Shown here one piece after another: positions 24,561 to 33,101 of a stretch of DNA of 48,417 nucleotides. Made by a program: the position numbers and the translations under genes. Numbering within the stretch: position 1 is the first letter of the stretch; each line of letters starts with the position of its first letter. The notes beneath the pieces were generated by a model. The model did not search any database and was not told where the DNA came from. It saw nothing but the letters and a program-made list of their open reading frames with translations. The stretch lies in NCBI GenBank assembly GCA_023436615.1, contig JAEZIO010000008.1, positions 1 to 48,417 of the forward strand. The letters are read 5' to 3'. This DNA comes from Pseudomonadota bacterium (GTDB lineage: Bacteria; Pseudomonadota; Alphaproteobacteria; Sphingomonadales; Sphingomonadaceae).

Positions 24561-25384
24561 TCGCCCCCTCCGAATCCGGAGCCCAGCCGGCCCCAGCGAA
24601 GCGCGGTGAACCAAGTCCATGGCTTGAGATAATCGGCGCTGCCGTCGGTCGACCAGAAGATCGTCGTCGCTCGACCAACCAGGTTTTCGACAGGAACGAA
24701 GCCGATCCCGCCTTCCGCCGGGGCGAATCGGCTGTCGAGGCTGTCGTCGCGATTGTCGCCCATCAGGAACAGTTGGCCGTCCGGCACTCGGGTGGGTGCG
24801 AGATTGTCGGCGAGCGGATTGTCCAGCTGGTCGATCACGCGATAGGCGGTCCCGTCCGGCAGCGTTTCCCGGTAGGTGCGATAGAGGCACTGTCCATCCC
24901 TCCCGGGCGCCACGGCGATGCCCTGCGCCGTGATCTTTCGGCACGGGCTGTTTTCGGAAACGGGAATTGCGACGGGCTGAATGGGCTCGCGGCGCAGCGG
25001 CTTTCCGTTCAGAAGGACGACGCCGCCCCGCACCGCGATCGTGTCGCCGGGAAGGCCGATGACCCGTTTGATGAAATCCTCGCCCTGTTCGCCGGCGGGC
25101 CTGAGAACCACGACGTCGCCCCGCTTGGGAAGATTCGGGAGGATTCGGCCGCGGAAGGAGGGGAAGTCGAAGGGGAAGCTGTAACGCGAGAAACCGTACG
25201 GCCATTTCGCGACGGCGACATAGTCGCCGATGTACACCGCCGGCAGCATCGATCCCGAGGGAATGGTGAAGGGCGCGAAGACGAAGCTTCGGAACGCCCA
25301 GGCGAAGATGACGACTACGATCGCGCCGCGAAGCAGGCTCCAGCCCTCGGCTCTGTCGGTCTTGCGGGCGCGGGAGCGGGCCAT
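24557..25384 (-). CDS. lepB: Signal peptidase I
   Basis: Membrane serine protease that removes signal peptides from exported proteins. 275 residues: a basic N-terminus, one membrane helix at about 18-38, then the catalytic domain. The nucleophile is Ser45 in PSGSMLP, and the general base is Lys106 in DFIKRVIGLPGD. The MGDNRDDSLDSR box near residue 217 is present. ATG at 25384 is chosen because the helix begins 18 residues later; a further ATG at 25504 would overlap the divergent pgi gene. First gene of lepB-rnc-era, divergent from pgi. Confidence 0.95.
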   Translation of the reverse strand: MARSRARKTDRAEGWSLLRGAIVVVIFAWAFRSFVFAPFTIPSGSMLPAVYIGDYVAVAKWPYGFSRYSFPFDFPSFRGRILPNLPKRGDVVVLRPAGEQGEDFIKRVIGLPGDTIAVRGGVVLLNGKPLRREPIQPVAIPVSENSPCRKITAQGIAVAPGRDGQCLYRTYRETLPDGTAYRVIDQLDNPLADNLAPTRVPDGQLFLMGDNRDDSLDSRFAPAEGGIGFVPVENLVGRATTIFWSTDGSADYLKPWTWFTALRWGRLGSGFGGGE

Positions 25385-25395
25385 CGGCCGCTTCT

Positions 25396-25407
25396 GTGAG
25401 GGCTCAC
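25396..25407. promoter_or_regulatory. Small inverted repeat GTGAG-GG-CTCAC in lepB-pgi intergenic region
   Basis: Perfect five-base arms in the 76-base gap between divergent lepB and pgi, 12 bases before the lepB start. Candidate operator or leader hairpin; no clear promoter hexamers were found. Confidence 0.25.
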
Positions 25408-25460
25408 GCGCTGCCGTCAAGCTATGGCAATTGTCGGCGTCGCCACTATTGAGGCCGCCA

Positions 25461-26957
25461 ATGCCGAGCGACGCCTGGAAGTTGATCGAGGAGCATCCGC
25501 TCAAGCGCTTGGATGCGCTGTTTTCAGCGGAGCCGGACCGGCTGCACCGCCTCGCGGGTGAGCTCGGCGGAATCTATTTCGATTATTCGAAGACGCACCT
25601 CGACCAGACCCTGATCGAGGCGTTCGGGCGGCTGTCCGAACAACAGGGGCTCGCCGCCGCGCGCGAGGCCCTGTTCGCCGGGGACATCGTCAACGTTACC
25701 GAAGAGCGCCCGGCGGAGCATGTCGCCGAGCGCGGGTCCGGCAGCCCCGATGCGGTGCGGCTCGCGGCATCGCGGCGGTCCCGGATGCGGGCTCTGGTCG
25801 ATGCGGTCGAGGCGGGCGCGTTCGGTGACGTCACGGGCATCTTGCACATCGGCATCGGCGGCTCCGCGCTTGGTCCCGCGCTGCTGGTCGATGCGCTCGG
25901 CCGCAGAAGCTCGAGGCTTCGTACGGCCTTTCTGTCGAACATCGATCCGCAGGCGTTCGAGCAGTCGGTGGAGCAGCTCGACCCGGCGACGACGCTCATC
26001 GTGGCCGTGTCGAAGACCTTCACCACCGCCGAGACGCGCGCCAACCTTGCCGCGGCGATGGCCTGGCTCGCCGAGTCCGGAGTCGATGATCCGTACGGCC
26101 GGGTGATCGCGGTCACGGCCTCCCCCGATGCCGCCGTGGACGCGGGCATCGACGAGAGCCGGGTGCTGCTGTTCTCCGAGGGAGTCGGCGGCCGCTACTC
26201 GCTGTGGAGCGCGGTTTCGATTTCCGCCGCGCTTGCGCTCGGCTGGGCAGTGTTCGAGGAGCTACTAGAAGGGGCAGCGGAAGTGGATCGGCACTTCCGG
26301 TATGTGGAGACGGCAGAGAACCTGCCGCTGCTCGCCGCTTTCGCCGATCTTCTCTACACGCAGAAGCTGCGATGCCAGACGCGCGGCGTCTTCCCGTATG
26401 ACGAACGCCTACGCCTGCTGGTGCCATATCTTCAGCAGCTCGAGATGGAGTCGAATGGCAAGTCGGTCACCGCGGGCGGCAGGCCGGTCGGCCGCCCGAC
26501 CGCTCCGATCGTCTGGGGCGGCGTTGGCACCGACGCGCAGCATGCTGTCTTCCAGCTTCTCCACCAGGGCACGGTCGAAGTGCCGGTGGAATTTGTCGCT
26601 GTCGCCGAGGACGAAACGCGCTTGCCTGGTCACCACCGCCAGCTCCTGCTGAACGCCTTCGCGCAGGGCGCGGCACTGATGCGGGGCTCGGCCAGCGACG
26701 ACGCGCATCGGAGCTACGCCGGAAATCGGCCAAGCTCGACGATCCTGCTCGATCGGCTCGATGCGCGGACGCTCGGCGGGCTTCTTGCCTTCTACGAGCA
26801 CCGAACCTTTGCCAACGCCGTCCTGCTCGGAATCAACCCTTTCGACCAGTTTGGCGTCGAGCTCGGCAAGTCCATTGCGCGCGAGCTGTCGGAAGGGTCG
26901 GACGACAAGTCGCTCGATCCGTCCACGCGAGCGCTGATCGAAAGGGCGAACATCTAG
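25461..26957 (+). CDS. pgi: Glucose-6-phosphate isomerase
   Basis: Interconverts glucose-6-P and fructose-6-P. 498 residues. Visible family blocks: HIGIGGSALGPALL near 133, VSKTFTTAET, GGRYSLWSAVSI near 246, and the C-terminal GINPFDQFGVELGKSI block with the catalytic lysine. In sphingomonads, which usually rely on the Entner-Doudoroff route, this enzyme links hexose to amino-sugar and polysaccharide supply. ATG at 25461 matches the family start. Ends immediately before gor. Confidence 0.95.
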   Translation: MPSDAWKLIEEHPLKRLDALFSAEPDRLHRLAGELGGIYFDYSKTHLDQTLIEAFGRLSEQQGLAAAREALFAGDIVNVTEERPAEHVAERGSGSPDAVRLAASRRSRMRALVDAVEAGAFGDVTGILHIGIGGSALGPALLVDALGRRSSRLRTAFLSNIDPQAFEQSVEQLDPATTLIVAVSKTFTTAETRANLAAAMAWLAESGVDDPYGRVIAVTASPDAAVDAGIDESRVLLFSEGVGGRYSLWSAVSISAALALGWAVFEELLEGAAEVDRHFRYVETAENLPLLAAFADLLYTQKLRCQTRGVFPYDERLRLLVPYLQQLEMESNGKSVTAGGRPVGRPTAPIVWGGVGTDAQHAVFQLLHQGTVEVPVEFVAVAEDETRLPGHHRQLLLNAFAQGAALMRGSASDDAHRSYAGNRPSSTILLDRLDARTLGGLLAFYEHRTFANAVLLGINPFDQFGVELGKSIARELSEGSDDKSLDPSTRALIERANI

Positions 26958-28298
26958 ATGGCCGACTACGACCTCTTCGTGATCGGAGCCGGCTCCGGCG
27001 GGGTTCGCGCGTCGCGGGTGGCGGCCGCGCACGGCGCTCGCGTGGCGGTGGCGGAGGAATATCGTGTCGGCGGAACCTGCGTGATCCGCGGGTGCGTGCC
27101 CAAGAAGCTGCTCGTCTATGGCTCCCATTTCGCGGAGGACATCAACGACGCCGCGATGTTCGGCTGGGATATCCCCAAGAAGAGCTTCAACTGGCCGGTA
27201 TTGAGAGACAACGTCCTTGCCGAAGTGACGCGGATAGAAGGCGCGTATACCGACACGCTGACTAACCACGACGTCGAGATCGTCCGCGAGCGCGCGGTGC
27301 TCGCGGGGCCCAACTCCGTACGGCTGGCATCGGGCCGGGAGGTCACCGCGGACAAGATCCTGATCGCCACCGGCGCGCGCCCGCTGATGCCCGACATCCC
27401 GGGGATCGAGCATGCGATAAGCTCCAACGAGGTTTTCCACCTCGAGCAAATCCCGAAGCGCATCGTCATCGTCGGCGGCGGCTACATCGCCAACGAGTTC
27501 GCCGGCATTTTTAACGAGTTCGGATCGCGGGTATCGCTGGTGAATCGGACGGACGTGCTGCTTCGCGGCTACGACCAGCAGGTCGTCGACCGACTCATCC
27601 AGATTTCCGTGCGCAAGGGCATCGACTTCAAGTTCAACGCGACGATCGACCGGATCGAGAAGACGGCGGACGGCGCTTTGAAATTGTCGATGACCGGTTG
27701 TGACGACATCGAAACCGATCAGCTCCTGGTGGCTGTCGGGCGGCAGCCGAACACCGAAGAGCTAGGCTGCGAGGATGCGGGCGTGGAGCTGGGGCAGCGC
27801 GGCGCCGTCAAGGTCGATGAGGACAATCGCACGTCCGTGGAATCCATCTTCGCGGTCGGCGACGTCACGGACCGAGTCCAACTGACGCCGGTCGCCATCC
27901 GCGAGGGCCAGGCATTCGCCGACACCTTCTTCGGGGGCATGCCGACCCGCGTCGACTATAATTGCATCCCGGCCGCGGTGTTCAGCCATCCCCCGATCGC
28001 CTCCGTCGGAATGACCGAGAGCCGGGCGCGGGAGAGCCTGGGCGTCGTGAAGACCTTCACCTCGGACTTCCGCGCGATGAAGAACGTCCTCGCCGGCCGC
28101 AACGAGCGTTCGCTGTACAAGCTTGTGGTGGACGAAAGCAGCGACCGCGTCGTCGGCATTCACATGATCGGTCCGGATGCTCCGGAGATGCTCCAGGCGG
28201 CCGCCATTGCGGTGAAGGGCAAGCTCAAGAAATCCGACTTCGACGCGACGATCGCCCTGCACCCGACGATGGCCGAAGAACTGGTGCTGATGCGCTGA
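26958..28298 (+). CDS. gor: Glutathione-disulfide reductase
   Basis: NADPH-dependent flavoenzyme that regenerates GSH. 446 residues. FAD loop GAGSGGVRASR at 10-20, redox disulfide Cys41/Cys46 in GGTCVIRGCVPKK, second dinucleotide fold GGGYIANEFA with downstream arginines (NRTDVLLRG) fitting NADPH, and the C-terminal His435/Glu440 couple in HPTMAEE. The VIRGCVPKK form is the plant/cyanobacterial type also common in alphaproteobacteria. It starts on the base after the pgi stop and overlaps the following oxidoreductase by TGATG. Confidence 0.94.
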   Translation: MADYDLFVIGAGSGGVRASRVAAAHGARVAVAEEYRVGGTCVIRGCVPKKLLVYGSHFAEDINDAAMFGWDIPKKSFNWPVLRDNVLAEVTRIEGAYTDTLTNHDVEIVRERAVLAGPNSVRLASGREVTADKILIATGARPLMPDIPGIEHAISSNEVFHLEQIPKRIVIVGGGYIANEFAGIFNEFGSRVSLVNRTDVLLRGYDQQVVDRLIQISVRKGIDFKFNATIDRIEKTADGALKLSMTGCDDIETDQLLVAVGRQPNTEELGCEDAGVELGQRGAVKVDEDNRTSVESIFAVGDVTDRVQLTPVAIREGQAFADTFFGGMPTRVDYNCIPAAVFSHPPIASVGMTESRARESLGVVKTFTSDFRAMKNVLAGRNERSLYKLVVDESSDRVVGIHMIGPDAPEMLQAAAIAVKGKLKKSDFDATIALHPTMAEELVLMR

Positions 28299-29881
28299 TG
28301 CAGGACGCGATTGTCATCGGAGCGGGCCACAACGGGCTGACCTGCGCTTTCTACCTCGCTCGCAAGGGCCTGAAGGTCACGGTGCTCGAGGCAAGCGACA
28401 AGGTCGGCGGCGCGGCGGTCACCGACGAGTTCGCTCCCGGCTTCCGCAATTCCGCCGCCAGCTACACCGTCAGCCTGCTTCAGCCCAAGGTCATCCGCGA
28501 CATGGAGCTCGAGCGGCACGGGCTCAAGGTCGTGCTTCGAAAGCGCGACAACTTCCTTCCGGGCGATGGCGATTACCTGCTTGCGGGGCGCGGCGGCCTG
28601 ACGCGCAAGGAAATCGCTCGGCACGTCAAGTCGGACGGCGAAGCCTATGACCGCTACATCGCGGAGCTCGAGGTCGTCGTCCGGCTACTCAAGAAGTGGC
28701 TGCTGCGGGCGCCGCCGAACGTCGGATCGAAGCTCAGCGCGCTGCCCAAGATCATCGGCCTCGGCCGCGACATGGCCGGCCTGGCGCTGGCCGAAACTCG
28801 GGTCGTGCACGATTTCGCGGTACGAAGCGCAGGCGACGTGCTCGACCGCCACTTCGAGGGCGAGCTCGCGAAAGCGCTGTTCGGTTTCGACGGTGTCGTC
28901 GGCAATTTCGCGTCACCCTACGATTCGGGGTCCGCCTACGTCCTCCTCCACCATTTGTTCGGCGAGGCGGCCGGAGTGGAGGGAGCCTGGGGACACGCGA
29001 TCGGCGGCATGGGGTCCATCACCCAGGCGATGGCGCGCGCTGCACGCGAGAAAGGCGTAGACATCGTTCTAGGGACGCCCGTCGAGGAGCTGATCGTCGA
29101 GCGAGGCCGGGCCGCCGGAGTGGTTGCCGGCGGCAAGGCGTGGCGGGCGGGCACCGTCGTCGCCGGAGTCAATCCGAAGCTGGTGTTCGACCGGATCGTT
29201 CCGGAAGGCGCTGTCGATCACGACGTTGCCGCGCGAATGCGCAACTGGCGCTGCGAAAGCGCAACGTTCCGGATGAACGTCGCTCTGTCGGAACTTCCGA
29301 AGTTCACCGTACTCCCCAAGCGCGGTGACCATCTGACTGCGGGCATCATCATGGCCCCGAGCCTCGGCTACATGGATCGCGCCTATGTGGACGCGCGAGT
29401 GAACGGCTGGTCGCGCCAGCCCGTGATCGAAATGTTGATTCCCTCGACGCTGGACTCGACCCTTGCGCCGAAGGGGAAGCATGTCGCGTCGCTGTTCTGC
29501 CAGCATTTCCGTTACGACCTGGGCCCCGACCGACACTGGGACAAGGAGCGCGACAAGGCCGCGGACGCGATCATCGCCACGGTCGATGCCCACGCGCCGG
29601 GCTTCGCCAAATCGGTGCTCGGCCGCCAGATCCACTCGCCGCTCGATCTCGAGCGTCGCTTCGGCCTGATCGGCGGCGACATCTTCCACGGGAAGATGAG
29701 CCTCGATCAGCTGTTCAGCGCGCGTCCCATGCTCGGGGCGGCCGATTACCGGATGCCCGTGCGCGGCCTCTACCTGTGCGGATCCGGAGCGCATCCCGGA
29801 GGAGGCGTTACGGGAGCGCCCGGTCACAACGCCGCTCAGGCGATCCTGGCGGACCGGCGGCCGTGGAAGCGCCGGCGGTGA
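28298..29881 (+). CDS. FAD-dependent oxidoreductase, phytoene desaturase / PYROXD2-like
   Basis: A 527-residue flavoprotein of the phytoene-desaturase superfamily. The N-terminal dinucleotide motif is GAGHNG (8-13) with the ribose-binding Glu31, followed by KVGGAAVTDEF. The C-terminus has GSGAHPGGGVTGAPGHNAA, the second FAD-contact block. The layout is closer to PYROXD2-like proteins than to carotenoid CrtI, and no carotenoid genes are near. Substrate unknown. It is joined to gor upstream (TGATG) and to the CoA transferase downstream (GTGA). Confidence 0.82.
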   Translation: MQDAIVIGAGHNGLTCAFYLARKGLKVTVLEASDKVGGAAVTDEFAPGFRNSAASYTVSLLQPKVIRDMELERHGLKVVLRKRDNFLPGDGDYLLAGRGGLTRKEIARHVKSDGEAYDRYIAELEVVVRLLKKWLLRAPPNVGSKLSALPKIIGLGRDMAGLALAETRVVHDFAVRSAGDVLDRHFEGELAKALFGFDGVVGNFASPYDSGSAYVLLHHLFGEAAGVEGAWGHAIGGMGSITQAMARAAREKGVDIVLGTPVEELIVERGRAAGVVAGGKAWRAGTVVAGVNPKLVFDRIVPEGAVDHDVAARMRNWRCESATFRMNVALSELPKFTVLPKRGDHLTAGIIMAPSLGYMDRAYVDARVNGWSRQPVIEMLIPSTLDSTLAPKGKHVASLFCQHFRYDLGPDRHWDKERDKAADAIIATVDAHAPGFAKSVLGRQIHSPLDLERRFGLIGGDIFHGKMSLDQLFSARPMLGAADYRMPVRGLYLCGSGAHPGGGVTGAPGHNAAQAILADRRPWKRRR

Positions 29882-31077
29882 GCGCTCCGCTCGCGGGCAT
29901 CAAGGTCCTGGACCTCAGCCGCGTGCTTGCCGGGCCCTGGTGCACCCAGTTGCTCGCCGACCTCGGCGCGGACGTGGTCAAGATCGAAAAGCCCGGGGCG
30001 GGTGACGACACGCGTCACTGGGGTCCTCCGTGGCACGAGCGCGACGGGGAGAAGGTCGCCGCTTACTTCCTGTCGGCCAATCGGGGCAAACGCTCGGCGG
30101 CGATCGACTTCGCGACTGAAGAGGGCGCCAGGCTCGTTCGCCGACTCGCCGCCCAGGCCGACGTGGTCGTCGAGAATTTCAAGGTCGGCGGCCTAGCCAG
30201 GTTCAGTCTCGATGCCGCATCCCTACGCAGGGACAACCCGGCCCTCGTGATCGCGTCGATCACCGGCTTCGGGCAGGACGGCCCGTACGCGGCGCGCGCC
30301 GGTTACGATTACATCATCCAGGGGATGGGCGGGCTGATGAGCATCACCGGCCTTCCTGACGACGAGCCGGGCGGCGGCCCCATGCGGGTCGGAGTGGCGG
30401 TCGTCGACCTGTTCACCGGCATGTACACGGCCGTGGCGATCCTGTCCGCGCTGTACCGGCGCGAAAAGACCGGCGAAGGCTCCGTCATCGACATGGCTTT
30501 GTTCGATGCGCAACTTGCAATGCTCGCCAATCAGGCATCGAACGCGCTGATCTCCGGTAACGACCCGCCGAGACAGGGCAACAGCCATCCCAACATCGTT
30601 CCGTATCAGCTCTTCGACGCCGCCGATCAGCAGCTGATCATAGCTGTTGGGAACGACCGCCAGTTCGGCCGGCTGGCGGAGCTCTGCGGCCATCCCGAAT
30701 GGGCTTCCGACGCGCGTTTCGCGACCAACTCCTCTCGTGTCGCGAACCGCGAGGAGATCGTCGCAAGCGTGGCCAGGCGCATCCGCGAGCGTCCGGCGTC
30801 AGAATGGCTCGATAAGCTCGACCGGGCAGGCATTCCTGCCGGCCCCATCAACAGCGTCACGCAAGCGCTGTCGGACGTGCAGGCGCGGCACCGGGCGATG
30901 ATACGCACCATTGCCGGCACCCAGCTTGTCGGATCGCCCGTACGGATGGACGGGGAGCGCGCGGACTCGGACCTCCCACCGCCGGCGCTCGGCGAGCACA
31001 CGGACGAGATACTTCAGGCGATCGGCATAGAGGCGGGCGAGCTCACACGCCTCAGGAACGCGGGAATAGTCGGCTAG
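29878..31077 (+). CDS. CaiB/BaiF (class III) CoA transferase family protein
   Basis: A 399-residue class III CoA transferase, a family that forms interlocked dimers and moves CoA between acids. GTG at 29878 makes a GTGA overlap with the upstream stop and places LAGIKVLDLSRVLAGP right at the N-terminus, as expected. ADLGADVVKIEKPG follows at about 27-40. The probable catalytic Asp177 is in VGVAVVDLFTGMY. The acceptor and donor are not predictable; homologues include formyl-, succinyl- and racemase-type members. Last gene of pgi - gor - oxidoreductase - transferase. It ends 12 bases before an opposing gene. Confidence 0.87.
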   Translation: MSAPLAGIKVLDLSRVLAGPWCTQLLADLGADVVKIEKPGAGDDTRHWGPPWHERDGEKVAAYFLSANRGKRSAAIDFATEEGARLVRRLAAQADVVVENFKVGGLARFSLDAASLRRDNPALVIASITGFGQDGPYAARAGYDYIIQGMGGLMSITGLPDDEPGGGPMRVGVAVVDLFTGMYTAVAILSALYRREKTGEGSVIDMALFDAQLAMLANQASNALISGNDPPRQGNSHPNIVPYQLFDAADQQLIIAVGNDRQFGRLAELCGHPEWASDARFATNSSRVANREEIVASVARRIRERPASEWLDKLDRAGIPAGPINSVTQALSDVQARHRAMIRTIAGTQLVGSPVRMDGERADSDLPPPALGEHTDEILQAIGIEAGELTRLRNAGIVG

Positions 31078-31089
31078 CCGCCGCCGTGC

Positions 31090-31773
31090 TCAGTCGAGGT
31101 TGGGAGACCCGTCGACCAGCACGTCCAACTGGTTCTCGCAGCCGTTGGCGATCAGCGACTGGGCCGTGCCGATCGTGTCGCCCGGCTGGCTGGCAAGCGT
31201 GATGAAGGTCACGCGGGCGGTATCGCCGCTGTCAGGCTGGCTTAGCTGATATTCGGCCCCGCTCGTAACGGGCAGCGACGCCGGCCATGCAATCGTGTCT
31301 TTGCCCGCTGGCCATTCGAGGGTCTGCTCCGCGCCACTCCCCTTGATCGTCAGCTTGATGGAATCGTCCTTTTGCGGACGCCACAGGGTCAGCTTGCCGG
31401 CATTGGCGACGCACAGCTTGCCGCTCTGAGTGATGTCGAGGTTCCACGGGCTCGGATTGAGCGGCACGTCGTTGCCGCGCATTGCGCTGAAGCGGGCACG
31501 CCTGTTGGCCGCGGCCGCGAGGCCTTCACCCGACGAAGCTACGGCGAAGGTTCCCGGCCCGCGAAGCGTCCGCGCGCCGTTGGTGTTGAGGAGCATCAGG
31601 CTGTCGCCTGGCCGAAGCTGGACCTTGGCGCTTTCCGGTAGCGCCTTTCCCGGCGGATAGACCTTCGCCGAGGGGCCCGCGGCCCGAACCACGAGAACGG
31701 TTGCCAGTGACGCCGATGAGACGGCGAGGGCGACCACTGCCGCTCCAAGTTTCAACAGCCCAGTAGCGTTCAT
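31090..31773 (-). CDS. Exported FecR-like hypothetical protein
   Basis: About 227 residues. One hydrophobic segment at about 7-28 serves as signal or anchor. The next part, KVQLRPGDSLMLLNTNGAR followed by TLRGPGTF, resembles the FecR-like beta-sandwich that senses or binds in the periplasm, then a mixed region with two cysteines (about 120 and 217) that could pair. ATG at 31773 is preferred over 31788 because GGAGGG lies seven bases before it. Third gene of a compact operon with a ClpP-like hydrolase and a glycine-zipper protein; gap to the hydrolase gene is 24 bases. Function unknown. Confidence 0.65.
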   Translation of the reverse strand: MNATGLLKLGAAVVALAVSSASLATVLVVRAAGPSAKVYPPGKALPESAKVQLRPGDSLMLLNTNGARTLRGPGTFAVASSGEGLAAAANRRARFSAMRGNDVPLNPSPWNLDITQSGKLCVANAGKLTLWRPQKDDSIKLTIKGSGAEQTLEWPAGKDTIAWPASLPVTSGAEYQLSQPDSGDTARVTFITLASQPGDTIGTAQSLIANGCENQLDVLVDGSPNLD

Positions 31774-31797
31774 TTCCCGGCCCTCCAAAAGATCGAA

Positions 31798-32505
31798 TCA
31801 GTGCGCGTTCGCGACGTTGTATTTCGCCGTTTCCTCGGCCGTCAGGCAGCGCCGCGTCGACTTGTCCTGATCGTCGGCGACGGCCTTCTGCTGGTACATC
31901 ACGTCGGTGAGCAATTTGCGCGACACGCCCATCCGGATCAGAAAGTCATTGTCCTCGCTGGCGAGCAGTGCGGAATCCTGTTCAACGTCGCCAATGAGTC
32001 CGATCGCACTGTCGGCGTCGCGCTGAACCTCGGCCCGCACCGCGTCCTTGTCGGCAAGGTGCGTGAACATGTGGACGACGAAATGACCTCCCGCGTCCAC
32101 ATAGCGGATCGCGCCGCCCATGAACATGAAGTTGCACGCCGAGAAACACGCCCAGCTGCTCGGGATCCGGGTGGGGATCATGGCGGTCCGAATGATCTTG
32201 CCCGCGGCATTGCCCGCGCGCGCGTTCCCGCCCGGCGAGCGGATCCAGATCTCGTCGATGTTCGGATTGGCCGCCAGCGCCTCCTTGAGCCGATCGGGCA
32301 CCCCTTCGTCGATCGCGCCCTCCGCCTTCATCACGCGAAGGCCGTCGACCTCCTCCACGGTGAAGCGCATCTGCCGGTATGTCGACCAGTTGAGCTGTTT
32401 GGGGCAGCTGGGATTGTCGGCGTCCAGGTCGGGAGCCGCGGCTGCGGGTGAAGACAGCAGCAGCACTGCGGCGGCTGCGGCCGCAAGGGCGCCGCGGCTT
32501 CGCAT
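31798..32505 (-). CDS. Exported ClpP-fold serine hydrolase-like protein
   Basis: A 235-residue protein with a signal peptide (1-23, ending PAAAA). The body carries ClpP/crotonase-fold features: SPGGNARAG at 90-98 as an oxyanion loop, a serine at 122 in CFSACNFMF at the nucleophile position, and His141 or His145 in GGHFVVHMF as the base. The Ser-to-His145 spacing of 23 is close to that of ClpP (about 25). The third acid is not certain. It resembles the COG3904-type predicted periplasmic proteins, whose function is unknown. Its ATG overlaps the upstream stop (TGATG). Proteolytic activity is inferred, not shown. Confidence 0.7.
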   Translation of the reverse strand: MRSRGALAAAAAAVLLLSSPAAAAPDLDADNPSCPKQLNWSTYRQMRFTVEEVDGLRVMKAEGAIDEGVPDRLKEALAANPNIDEIWIRSPGGNARAGNAAGKIIRTAMIPTRIPSSWACFSACNFMFMGGAIRYVDAGGHFVVHMFTHLADKDAVRAEVQRDADSAIGLIGDVEQDSALLASEDNDFLIRMGVSRKLLTDVMYQQKAVADDQDKSTRRCLTAEETAKYNVANAH

Positions 32506-33023
32506 CAGACCCTCGCGTAGCCCGATGCGCCCTTGGACCGGCACATCTTCTTCGGGACCGTCGTTTCCTCGCCGTCGACAATGACGACGTCGGTCACGGT
32601 CAGGCATTGGCCGCCGTCGGCAAGCTGTTCCTGCGCAATCACCTTCGACGAGCCGTGGACGTTGGCGCGGCTCTCGCTCTGCCATTTCGATTCGCTGCCG
32701 ACGCCGCCGCGGATCGCTTCGTCGGTGGCTTTTGCCGCCTGCTGCTGCTCCTTGCAGTCGAGCATCTTGAGCAGCTCGTCGGTCAGGTAGGAAGCCGCCG
32801 GGAAGGCCACCGCAGCAACCGCTCCTGCCGTCCCACCGATGGATCCGAGTGCGCTGCCCGCGATTCCGCCGAGGATGTTGCCGAACATCGACCGTTTGGC
32901 CTTCTTTTGAGCGGTGTCGGCGCACTGCGCCGGCGTTGCCGCCGCGAATGCGGCCTGGGTCGGCAAAACGGGAACAGACGGCGCAGTTGCAAGCAACGCG
33001 GCCGCGATCAAGATACGCGCCAT
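32505..33023 (-). CDS. Exported glycine-zipper protein with RT0821-like C-terminus
   Basis: A 172-residue protein: signal peptide (about 1-28), then a glycine-zipper segment LGGIAGSALGSIGGTAGAVA (51-70) able to pack in membranes, a helical charged region, and a C-terminal beta segment with CLTVTDVVIVDGEETTVPKK and a second cysteine (140 and 161). The tail resembles surface-antigen domains of the RT0821/17-kDa type. First gene of a three-gene exported operon with its own predicted promoter at 33048-33076; ribosome site AGGGGGAG. Function unknown; probably an outer-membrane-associated protein. Confidence 0.7.
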   Translation of the reverse strand: MARILIAAALLATAPSVPVLPTQAAFAAATPAQCADTAQKKAKRSMFGNILGGIAGSALGSIGGTAGAVAAVAFPAASYLTDELLKMLDCKEQQQAAKATDEAIRGGVGSESKWQSESRANVHGSSKVIAQEQLADGGQCLTVTDVVIVDGEETTVPKKMCRSKGASGYARV

Positions 33024-33047
33024 TACGACTCCCCCTGGAAAGAAGTT

Positions 33048-33076
33048 ACATTATTGGCGGCGGTTAACGCGGTCAA
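33048..33076 (-). promoter_or_regulatory. Predicted sigma70-type promoter of the glycine-zipper / ClpP-like operon
   Basis: On the minus strand TTGACC (33076-33071), 17 bases, then TAATGT (33053-33048). The -35 is close to TTGACA; the -10 is weaker. The expected start site near 33041 leaves an 18-base leader with the AGGGGGAG ribosome site. Confidence 0.5.
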
Positions 33077-33101
33077 CGAATCCGCTACTTGCGCGAAACG
33101 A

